Shown in pieces: positions 23,720 to 33,441 of a stretch of DNA of 64,000 nt. Position 1 is the first letter of the stretch. Every line of letters begins with the position of its first letter. A program made the position numbers and the translations under genes. The notes under the pieces are model-generated. The model worked only from the letters and a program-made list of their open reading frames with translations. It had not been told where the DNA came from and ran no database searches. The stretch is from Liolophura sinensis (lineage: Eukaryota; Mollusca; Polyplacophora; Chitonida; Chitonidae), in the NCBI RefSeq assembly GCF_032854445.1, contig NC_088300.1, positions 11,873,191-11,937,190 on the forward strand. Direction: 5' to 3'.

Positions 23720-23725
23720 AATAAA
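23720..23725 (+). promoter_or_regulatory. candidate polyadenylation signal of gene 1
   Basis: AATAAA, the first canonical signal seen downstream of the gene 1 stop codon. A TG-rich stretch (GCTGTATATCACATGTGAG) follows within 30 bases. Confidence 0.4.
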
Positions 23726-23948
23726 GCTGTATATCACATGTGAGTAGCTTTTAACTTATGCTGAATGTACAGAATGATACATGGATGTGGAAAGGGTGGG
23801 CTGAAATTTGCACTGAAGCATATACTGTATTTCACCTAAAGTTTAGCAAATGACACATTTTGCTTGATTCTGATTGATTCATCCACCTTATAGGGCCTAT
23901 TATTTTTTTTTTTGTTGTGAAGAATTTTTTTTATGACCTTCTGAAAGT

Positions 23949-24216
23949 TATTTATTTATTTATTTGATTGGTGTTTTATGCCGTACTCAAGAATATTTCA
24001 CTTATACAACGGCGGCCAACATTATGGTGGGTGGAAACCGGGCAGAGCCCAGGGGAAACCCACAACCATCCACAGGTTACTAGCAGACCTTCCCACGTAC
24101 GGCTGGAGAGGAAGCCAGCATGAGCTGGACTTGAACTCACAGCGACCGCATTGGTGAGAGGCTCCTGGATCATTACGCTGCACTAGTGGGCTAACCAACT
24201 GAGCCACAGAGGACCC
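23949..24216 (-). mobile_element. full-length family A SINE with 12-bp target duplication
   Basis: In minus orientation it runs from a tRNA-like head (GTCCTCTGTGGCTCAGTTGG, then TGAGTTCAAGTCC as the B box) through the conserved body to a TATTTATTTATT-type tail. CCTTCTGAAAGT flanks it at 23937-23948 and 24217-24228, a direct target-site duplication. Confidence 0.92.
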
Positions 24217-24228
24217 CCTTCTGAAAGT

Positions 24229-25909
24229 GCATTTTTACATACCAAGCGTGAAGTGCAGTAAGTCCATTTAATGTTGTTGTTAATTGTTAATTGAATGATC
24301 TATTAAGATTTTTGTTAAATGCATCACATATACGAAGAGGGATGAGCATGTATCAGTTTACATTTATGGTTGTTAGCCTCATCACCTTGTCATCAGAAAC
24401 AAGTCTCACAAATACAGTCCATAACCAGTGAAACATTCACCTCATCTACATGTAATAACTAAACATAAACATCAAATTTGCTCAATTGGCCAGATTCTTG
24501 TCTAGAATTTTTCAAAGAAATCTTTGGTAACATATTGTTTTCATGATCATTGGATATATATGTAAATATATGTTGTTTTCTTAAAATATTAAATTCTATG
24601 AATCCACATGAAATTTAGATAGATACATGGGCTGGAATTGCTGAAATGTGAGGACTAGACATTTTAATAATTTAATGTGGGTGTATTTTTTTTTTTTTTT
24701 TGGCTCATTTTATGTTAACAAGTGTAGTGTTCCACCTCTTTTAAAGTCAAGGGAACAAAAATTAACGTTTGTTAAATAAAATGAATAAACCTTGAAATTT
24801 AATGGTTTAACTTTCTCAATCTCACTGACATTATTTACCAATGAGGAGCCTGAAAGTGTATTATTAATACTAAATAGAAATAGCCCATAAAATACCAGTC
24901 TTATCCTGTCATATTACTGTAAACTAAGTTTCAGTCCAAGGGCCGGTTCCACAAAGCGATGTTTGACAGAACTGAAAACCTCAATACAATACTTAAGATG
25001 TCATATCTTTGCTCTGATGGCAAAAGTTCAACTCTGACTGCTGGCAGTCTGTTTCAGCTGTACAGTTTTACTGAAACATACCCCATATTTTCCCAGACGT
25101 CTTTGGTGCTCTGATTTCATAACCTATATTAAAATAAGTGACTGTATTGTGTAACTCTGTCTACATGACACGTGTATAACACATAGTAGCAATCCAAAGT
25201 TGTATGTAAATTTTGTTTTTCTTCTCTTTGGCAATACATGTACATAGCACTTTCTATGTTCCTGGCAGTAGTGGTGTGATAGTCAAATGAGTGGACAAAC
25301 CTTTGCATTATTAAAAAAAGACACCAAAATACATTTTTGATATTGACAGTACTGTTGTGAGCATATATCTTTGTTACTAACATATGGATTGTTTCAGTAT
25401 ATTGCCGTTGCCGTTACAGAAAAAGATCACTTTACTTATTTTTTTTTTACCTCAAACTATAAGAATTTTAAGATAAATTTAAGCCTTGAACTTCTCTTAA
25501 ACATTTATCCCTTTGTGACTATTGACATACATTTGCCATGAACCAGATCAATATTGCATTTGTTTTTGTCGGCTGTTAATATATTTTATGGCTTTTAGTC
25601 ATTTGTGAGATTATCAGTTTACACATCATGTCCATGTTGTATGTGGAAATGGAAACTTGGAAGCAAATATTTGTAGATGAAGAACTGATTTTGTTACATA
25701 TGTGACATAGTATTTAGACTGATATTTGAATGTGGAATGTATACAGAAAATTCTGCCAAAAATGTACCAGATGTGTGTTCCAGGTCACAGGATAGCCTAT
25801 TCATATAGGACTATGCTGTATAGACATTGGTATGCCTTCATCTTTGTGTTTGTCAAGGAATGTGATGTGTTACAGAAGCTAGACTAGGAGTGGGATTTTC
25901 ATCGCTTTA
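24229..25909. other. intergenic, nothing recognised
   Basis: AT-rich sequence without supported exons. Short T runs and a few ACATGTA motifs only. Confidence 0.5.
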
Positions 25910-25911
25910 AA

Positions 25912-26131
25912 GAATATCTAGAATATTTCATTTATTTGACTGCGATCACCATTATGGTGGGAGGAAACTGGGCAGAGCATGGGAGAAACCCATGGCCATC
26001 CACAGCATGCTCACAGACTTTCTCACATATCTCCAGTTAGGAAGCCAGCTTGAGCTGCACTTGTACTCACACAAATCGCATTGGTCATTGTGCTGAGCTA
26101 GCACGCTACCTACTCAGCCATGGGAGGCCAC
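25912..26131 (-). mobile_element. family A SINE, nearly full length
   Basis: Minus-oriented body GCGATCACCATTATGGTGGG and AGGAAACTGGGCAGAGC, with a tRNA-like head ending GCCTCCCATGGCTGAGTAGG on the minus strand. Diverged from the copy at 32.4 kb. Confidence 0.8.
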
Positions 26132-26544
26132 AGGGTTTTCTAGATCACCTTATTTCTCACAGTTTATGGAAACGGTGACTGTAATGCATGTACATGGTAC
26201 TCAGAAACAGGCATGCCTACAACTTTGATGAATAGCCAAATTATAATTTAGTTTTTCAAAGGCATTTTCCAAAGATTTTCTTGTATCAGTCTTTAAAGTT
26301 AAGAATTGTAAATTGTGAATGCCATCAAGATATTAATATATGTATATGGTTGATAACATTCATCATCATTGTAGAACAATGGGAATTTTTTTACATTGTA
26401 CAATTTTATGTGTGTTATATTATGGATTTACAAAGACTTTTTATGATTAGAATGCTTGGGTGTGAAGTAAGTGCTGGTTTATACCATTGCCATTGAATCT
26501 TGTTATTGTCAATAAAAATGTTGAACATTTGAAAATTTGTCTTT

Positions 26545-26960
26545 TTTATTTATGTATGTATGCTTGGGGTTTTATGTTGGACTTCACAATTTTTCAGTGG
26601 TATGCTGTGTCCTTTTGTGACAGGTCGAGTTCATGCCACCAATGTGAGACTGTCACAGAAGTATCATGCTGAAGACACCAGACACCCACCCAATGACATT
26701 ATACTTTCAGCCTGCCATGGTGGCCTAATGGTTAGAGCATCCGCCTCAAAGTTTGGAGACATGAGTGGATCAAACCTGGGTCGTGTTATACCAAAGACAC
26801 CGGGGCCAACCAGTTGTGTTTTCTTGCTTTGACCCCTCAGTGGTGAGCGCTAAGTGAAGCAGCAAACAAGTACCATTTTAAAAGCGTATCATATGACCCG
26901 ATAATACTTTGATCGGGATTTGATTGAACTACAGGTCTACCGATTTTAACACAGATTTTC
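26545..26960 (+). mobile_element. dispersed repeat family B, copy 2, with inserted tRNA-like unit
   Basis: Same block order as 9964-10315, but about 100 bases at 26708-26805 are extra. That insert begins CCATGGTGGCCTAATGGTTA + GAGCATCCGCC and contains GGATCAAACCTGGG, A- and B-box-like. Copy 1 may have lost it, or it may be a nested SINE head. Confidence 0.55.
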
Positions 26961-28180
26961 TAACCATTAGGAATGTCCTACTTTTTTGTTCACAGTAAAT
27001 GTGTACATAAACAGAGAAATACCAGAAACTGGGCCAAACCAGGTCATGGTGGCATCGACCGATATTTTGACATTTGATCATATGTAGGGGAGTTACGTGA
27101 ACTGGTCAGACATGGTTAGAGATATATACAGTGATTGTAACAAGCCAGACTTTGTGCCTGGCCTATTTATGAGCTACCAAACTGAGGACCCAGTTCTTGG
27201 AGTATTGTATACATGATCTCTCATAAAGAATTCTCTTCACATTTATAATCGTTCACCTATCTTAAACTTACAGTGTTTACAGATTAGATAAGTTTCATAT
27301 TTTTTTGAATAAAAAATTCACAAGAATTATAGCTGTTGGGGATGGTATTTCCAGAGATTGACTCTGTCGATTGTGCTAGTTATACTGGTAATGGTAATCA
27401 CAAAAACGGAAAAGAGGGAAAAACATTTGAGGAAAAGAAAGGAAATATTACCTGGATTTGAACCTGAGTATAATATTGCCGTAAATGAGAATTTGAAATA
27501 CGATTTTAAAGCTCATGTTTTCAATGATTTCAAATCAACATTTTTACCACCACATCAATGTTATCCTAAGACAATTTTTTCAAATTTCGCCTTCCATTAC
27601 CAAAAACTAAGCCATGTGACAAGATTTTAAAGTTTTTACTGAAGTTGGATTTGGCTTTGTGAAGTCTGCCTTGGATGAGTAGTAAAGCTTGGTGTGTTAA
27701 GCGAATACATGTATGTAAAACCTTACCTTCTGTATATATCACAAGTAAATGATTTGAATGATATTCAAGCATTATTCTATATAATGCTGTCTATGACTTA
27801 ACACAGGTTTCCACGTTCTCAGAAACTTTTTCCAGTATTCTTGTAAGACCATTTGTCATTTTACAAATCCTTTTAACCAAAAATGTGAAACGCTTTCAGT
27901 CTGTAACTGACATACATTTGTTCATGCAATTTCACTTGATGTAATTTAACTTGCTGTGACGACCCATGTATGTCAACAAAGTTTTTTTCATAAATGTTGC
28001 CCTAAAATAAATAATTGGACGAAAATTAATTTCACTGTCTCTTGGACGATTTGGCCAACTTTCTTGGATGATCTGTCTTGGACGATTTTGCCCATGGACG
28101 ATTTAACCTGTATCCATAACAGTGGACCTGGTGCTGGATCGGATTAGATAATGTGGCTTTGATTGTTGCAAGGTGAATTC

Positions 28181-28366
28181 CTGTACTCGTTGTCAGCTGC
28201 AGTGATCAGTTTCATACCTGTTCTCGCCGCCAGGTGTAGTGATTAGTTTCATACCTGTTCTCGCTGTCAGCTGCATTAATCAGTTTCATACCTATTTTCT
28301 CTGTCAGCTGCAGTGATCAGTTTCATACCTGTTCTAGCTGTCAGCTGCAGTGATTAGTTTCATGCA
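28181..28366. repeat. 37-bp tandem repeat, five copies
   Basis: Unit CTGTTCTCGCTGTCAGCTGC + AGTGATCAGTTTCATAC. Each copy carries the palindromes CAGCTG (E-box) and TGATCA, with a few substitutions. Confidence 0.88.
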
Positions 28367-29733
28367 GCCTTACACATAGTCCCTCCTCTCATGGTAATTT
28401 TAGGCGACAATTATAACCTATTCAGAAACGTTTTTGGCAATTACATGAAAACCAAAACTCGAACTGAAAGAACTCTTACCGTACATATTCGTAATCTTGA
28501 TTACTTGTGTGCTATTTCCATTTGTCATCAAAAAAACCTAATTTACACATGGAAAAAACTCCAATCATATAAGTAAATAAATCAAACGTGGTATTGTATG
28601 CCCATGTACTGGAGCTACCCGTGGCCTTTCCCAGCACAAGTCCAAAATGTCCATTGCCGTAACAACAGCTTCAATGGCCATTTTCGGTACTGAGTGATAA
28701 GTATGTTCAATTCTTTTAGATCTTCTAATCTGTACAAGGAGCCTGTCCACTGTTTCCATTTCTGGTCCCTACTTGATGGAAGATGTTCATCTTAGCATTT
28801 CGTTTCATATACCACATCGCGTAGCAAAAGCTTGCCTTGAATAATGAAGGACGCCACTAATCGGAGCATAGAGCTCTTCTGTTAATTCTGCTTGAAATGT
28901 AAAGCGGTCTGATTGCAAAATCCAAGTGATGTATATATACTACTTTGCAGTTGGTCAGTATCTGTTATCAGATATTCAAATTCAGTATGTTTTTTGGTTC
29001 GCCCTTGGGTTGCAATGCCTGTCAGTCATCCAATTTCCACAACGTTAAATTCAGTTTTGTGCAAACGATGGTTTCAGTGCTTGTTGTGTACGTTGGACCA
29101 GGTGAATAGCTTCAAAAGGTGTAGCAGACAAAAAATTTTGGTGATACCAGTATTCTTATCCGTCTGCAAGAGGCGGAGCGTCATCGTCTTGACCATAAGA
29201 GAAAACCTTTGCCTCTAGCACGACAAAATGTCTCTCGTTGCTCTACTTGTGTCCGGTTGTTCCGACTGACCGGTAGTTCGGCTACCAAACTTTCAATCGA
29301 AGAGTACCGCCCTCTCCATTATATCGAAAATGTCTATGTTTTACGGGTTTGTTGTCTTGTCTTGACTTGAAAATGGTATGATGTTGAACGGCATTGAAGC
29401 AAGTAAATAATCAAGCTGTTGAACTTTTAAAACTTTCACCTTTCGTTTGTAGACCATCCCGAGTATCGCGAGAACATAGATGTAAGTCCACTTTCTAACA
29501 GGTAGGTTAGAAAGAAGTTTACCGATTTCCCATTCATACACAATCACCTAATCCAAAGGCAGTATAATTTTGAGCATAGTGTGAATGTTCATTAAGGGTT
29601 AATGAATCAGACGTTGAGTGCTTACGATACAAGAGAGTTCCCGTCCCAAAACGCTGGGTATTTCCCTAGTAGAACATACTGACTCAATACCTGTGCTTCA
29701 CATTCCCAGCACGAAGGAATTCTTTACGTTCAT

Positions 29734-29965
29734 GTGGTGGCCGAGGTGGTTAGCACGACAGCGCGGCGCAATGAGCCAGGAGCCTCTCACCAAAGCGGCC
29801 CAGCTCCTGCGTGGGAAGGTCACCAGCAACTTGCGGATGGTCGTGGATTTCCCCCGGCTCTGACCGGTTTCCTTTCACCATACTGTTGACTTCTCTTGTA
29901 TAAGTGAATTATTCTTGAGTACGGCGTAAAACGAACATCAAATAAGTAAATAAATGAATGAAATT
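29734..29965 (+). mobile_element. family A SINE inserted in the gypsy integrase
   Basis: Head TGGTGGCCGAGGTGGTTAGC, body TGCGGATGGTCGTGGATTTC, and 3' end ATTCTTGAGTACGGCGTAAA with an AAATAAGTAAATAAATGAAT tail. Integrase-like sequence is found on both sides, so the SINE landed in the older retrotransposon. Confidence 0.85.
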
Positions 29966-31573
29966 TATGCCATACTAGCGATGGACTTAAACGGTCTCGT
30001 AAGGATAACCTTCCCGACTGAAAATGGTTGTTAAAAAGTCAAAAACACTTTTAGTGGTAACCAAACGCAACTTCTGGCCATTTTCTATACAGTAATCGAC
30101 AAATGAAACCAAGAAACCTTTATGCAATACATGTAAAATAATCTGGACAAACAAAATTCCCATCTTTTGCCACGGACGCTCAGGTAGGGGAACTGGTTGC
30201 ATAGAAGCAACTCTTGTAACTGTAGATTTACCAGGTAACTGGCATGTATAGAGCAACTTTTAAGCGAATCTTTAATCTATTGCTTCCGCGGCAGTCAATG
30301 TTGGCGATGCACAAGTACCATAACCTCGGATCCATCTGGGGCAATTTGAGAAAAGACCCCAGCAGGACCATACGCACTGGCTTCAGTGCAAAAAAACATC
30401 GTCTCGGTTTGGTTAAGACAAAGCGAGGCCTGGACTGTTGACAATAGCAGATTTTATATAAGAAAATGCTTTGTTTGCGTCGTCAGGCCAGTAATACGGT
30501 TCAGCTAATGGTTCACTTCTCGTAAGGCATTCACTTTGTCAGAAAAACTAACAAATTTATCATCGAATCCCGAAAATTCTGGACAATATTTAAGCTGTTG
30601 CTTGGTTTTAGATACTAGAACATCAACGTTACCTGGTGCTATATCAGGAGTCGTTTAGAGACCCTTCTGGTCATGCACATGCGCATCAAACATACATTTG
30701 TCATTCAGTGTCATACCATGCTCCTCAAGCCTAAGTAACACTGTATAGAGGACTATTGTCATGGGACTTGCCCAAATACATAGATATTGTTAACAATGCA
30801 AGCTGAAACAGGAATGTGATGTAAAAATAGTTTACATCGATTTATGAAAAAAAGTAGGGAAACTTTACAAGTGAAATCAGCGTATCGTACAGGGAATGTA
30901 CTGTCATGGGTAATAAAGGTAAGGTTGCTGTCGGGATGATGTTCGAGCTGATGATAAGCTGATTTCCTCGGTTCGTTAGATTATTCCAACGTTTTCTAAG
31001 AACTTACTTAGTGGAAACTTCGTGGCACAAGAAGTTTGGTAACCGATGGAGTTTTTGCTGAATGGGTTTTACATGTGAACGAGTTTTCACTCTAACGTAT
31101 CAGAGAACAGGTCAGGAAAATCTGGTTTAATCTTTGCAGCGATAGGGTTGTCAACAGATGTAGGAATGTTAAGATTAGCGTCAGTGTTACGATCAGCATT
31201 AACAGGTGGTAGCACTTTCTGATGTCCTGTTTGGGCTGGGTTTCCATCTGGCGTCCAGACTGTCTGTTTGATTTGTGCCGAAATTCCCCTTAGGTTTCGT
31301 ACCAGTAACTCAATGTTGCACAAAGTTCACTAGGGTCGGGAATTTCAGAGACAGATTTTGCCTCCTTAAGAACAGTTTCGATCTGACGAGCCCTTTTAGT
31401 CGCCTTATCCAGTTTGAGATCGAGTTCGAGCAACAAGCGTTCACGGATTCTGTTGTTGTTAGTCTTCTCAACAGGCTGATCTACAGTTGCTCGCAGAAAG
31501 TACCAAAGTTACATGAACAAGTTAATTCACAGAGAGCGGCCAACAATACGATTATTTAGGTATTGACATTTTG

Positions 31574-31627
31574 ATTTTTTTTTTTTTTTTTTTTTTGATT
31601 GGTGTTTTACGCCGTACTCAAGAATAT
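31574..31627 (-). mobile_element. severely 5'-truncated family A SINE with 13-bp target duplication
   Basis: Only the last ~40 bases of the SINE plus a T tract remain (TGATTGGTGTTTTACGCCGT and ACTCAAGAATAT). TATTGACATTTTG flanks it at 31561-31573 and 31628-31640. It interrupts the gag remnant of the gypsy element. Confidence 0.88.
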
Positions 31628-32413
31628 TATTGACATTTTGTACGAAAACGATTAGACTTTGCACTGGCACACACCGTAGGTGCGAAATGTGCCTGGAGCG
31701 TATAGCAATTGCTCTCAAGTGAGAACTGTCTGTGTGTTCACCTTGTAAGGACAGTGTGTAGAAAATTCTTTATCCCTCATCTCTGGGTAAATGCAAGAGA
31801 ATAGACTTTTTTCGATCAGTAGACGCCTAATTTGTGTCACCAGATGGCAGGTAATTGTCAAATAGTTTCCAGTGCGGCCAGGGTACAGTCAGTTCGCCAG
31901 AAGGAGATAAGAACGAGACGGTGCATCAATCTGCACACAAGCCATCGCGAAGCGATCAAACTGGTCAACACTCACAGTATAGTCGAATACTGTGATACAC
32001 GTACGTATACATGTATGTCACATCATCGCTTTGACATCATCAGTGTGACATCATGGAGCGTAAGACAGAACACCACACTTTGTCCGCAGAAACAACAGTT
32101 ACGTATGTTCTCTGAAGGTCATCATGAAGAACCCTTTGCACGGTAGGTGCCTTCAGGACTTGTTTGCTGCATGAGCTTTAGTATTTATACAGTGGATTGC
32201 ATACACAACCTTTTCGTTGTTAGCTCAAGCCTATTGTCAAAGAATGAAAATTGTTTTAACCATTTTTTTTTTCAAAGTATTCAAGCGCCGAAAAGACAAT
32301 TTTCGCATTAACTGTCATTTTTATGTTTATCGGCTCTCAATACTTCGGACCTCTCACGAGCAGACTTGGTAGATCATCATTATCTATAATATTAAGGTTA
32401 CCCGTCATGACAT

Positions 32414-32674
32414 TTATTTATTTGATTGGTGTTTTACGCCGTACTCAAGAGCATTTCACTTATACGACGGCGGCCAGCATTATGGTGGGAGGAAACCGGG
32501 CAGAGCCCGGGGGAAACAAACGACCATCCGCAGGTTGCTGTCACACCTTCCCACTTACGGCCGGAGAGGAAGCCAGCATGAGCTGGACTTGAACTCACAG
32601 CGACCGCATTGGTGATTGGCTCCTGGGTCATTACGCTGTGCTAGCGCGTTAACCGACTGAGCCACGAAGGCCCC
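32414..32674 (-). mobile_element. full-length family A SINE with 14-bp target duplication
   Basis: This is the best-preserved copy (261 bp). On the minus strand it reads GGCCTTCGTGGCTCAGTCGG (A box), TGAGTTCAAGTCC (B box), the body with CCCGGGCTCTGCCCGG, and the ATTCTTGAGTACGGCGTAAA end. ACCCGTCATGACAT flanks it at 32400-32413 and 32675-32688, so the insertion is fairly young. Confidence 0.95.
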
Positions 32675-33239
32675 ACCCGTCATGACATGTTTACATGAAT
32701 GGCAAGTAAAGTCATCGCTTTGATCATCTCTGTTTATGTCACAAGATGGATGAATTGTTGCAAAAATATAGGAATGTATAGTGTTCACAGAAATCAAACT
32801 TGTTAAGAAATCGCCAATGAAATCCATCATTGCCACACGGGGATGTTTTCTTTAGTTCCGCAGTGGGGAGAGCGACGGGCGTCTTGAGCTGTTTGTCTTA
32901 ATCACGTGATCGAGGTGGCCACTCAAAATGTCATTCAGCATTGATAATCCCTGAACTAGGCTATATATCTGCGTGCATTTGGGCTGATAACGGTCATGAC
33001 CTCAAGGTCGGTCTCGACAGAGCAGCATGATGGAGGCAATATGCCCTCAATATGAGGGTTACACTACTCCGCAACCATATTCAGTTAAGTATTCAACCGA
33101 TCTTATTTTTGTACACAGACTATATTGTCCGATGCAATAGTCATATCGATGTGAATAAAAAGCCCGCTTAGACGTACAAATATCACCTTTCTACACCATA
33201 CTTTGTCGGCGGAATTTTTAGTTAATGTTTTTTACTCAC

Positions 33240-33441
33240 AGTAAGTGAGCATAATGATATCCTTTTCGAGGTCCGTGTACAGTGAAAAACTCCTCGCAGT
33301 GACCCAAAACTTTGGCAAGTGTGTGGCCAACACAGAGAACATGAAGTCTTTCTTTATGTAAGAGTCCACAAACAGTTCACCCGTACCGCTTGGGTGATAA
33401 CTCAAGAAACCATACAAATTAAGTAGTCCAGAAGAAAGAAT
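33240..33441 (-). CDS. candidate isolated minus-strand exon (unrecognised)
   Basis: On the minus strand an acceptor (TAAATTTTTAG) and a consensus donor (TAC T|GTGAGT) frame 202 bases open in phase 0 and closing in phase 1. The product, about 67 residues, includes YHPSGTGELFVDSYIKKDF, HLPKFWVTARSFSLYTDLEK and DIIML. It looks like folded-protein sequence rather than repeat. No neighbouring exons were found and I cannot name the family. Confidence 0.35.

Larger units (their letters stand above)
22458..23740 (+). other. probable 3' UTR of gene 1
   Basis: After the stop codon the first AATAAA on this strand that I find is at 23720-23725 (GGCTTAATAAAGC). If that signal is used, the 3' UTR is about 1.28 kb and contains the whole 29-bp minisatellite and the 99-bp repeats. 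This is inference; an earlier non-canonical signal could cut it short. Confidence 0.4.
29200..31990 (-). pseudogene. decayed Ty3/gypsy retrotransposon (gag-pol remnants)
   Basis: Read on the minus strand, the order is correct for Ty3/gypsy. Gag: around 31.86 kb a PWPHWK motif; HFAPTV at ~31.7 kb; KTNNNRIRERLLLELDL at ~31.43 kb. Start of reverse transcriptase: FPDLFSDTLE at ~31.09 kb and VKPIQQKLHRLP at ~31.05 kb. RT thumb/connection: EPYYWPDDANKAF at ~30.5 kb. RNase H: ASAYGPAG at ~30.38 kb. Integrase core: VDYCIENGQ, TTKSVFDFLTTIFSREGYP at 30.0-30.2 kb, and EFLRAGNVKH at ~29.7 kb. Stops and frameshifts interrupt every domain. Only about 200 bases separate Gag from RT, so the zinc knuckle and protease are missing. 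Two SINE insertions split it. I could not find LTRs. It cannot be active. Confidence 0.8.

Noticed and set aside
27358-27630. 90-codon plus-strand open frame with a hydrophobic start
   Set aside because: AT-driven Lys/Ile/Phe composition, no upstream start context and no splice partners.
28565-28759. Minus-strand open frame as the retrotransposon C-terminus
   Set aside because: No resemblance to integrase C-terminal or chromodomain sequence, and not continuous with the integrase remnant.
32414-32674. tRNA genes in SINE heads (also 23.9, 29.7, 44.3 kb)
   Set aside because: A and B boxes are present but the sequence does not form a full cloverleaf; it continues into a conserved SINE body with target duplications.
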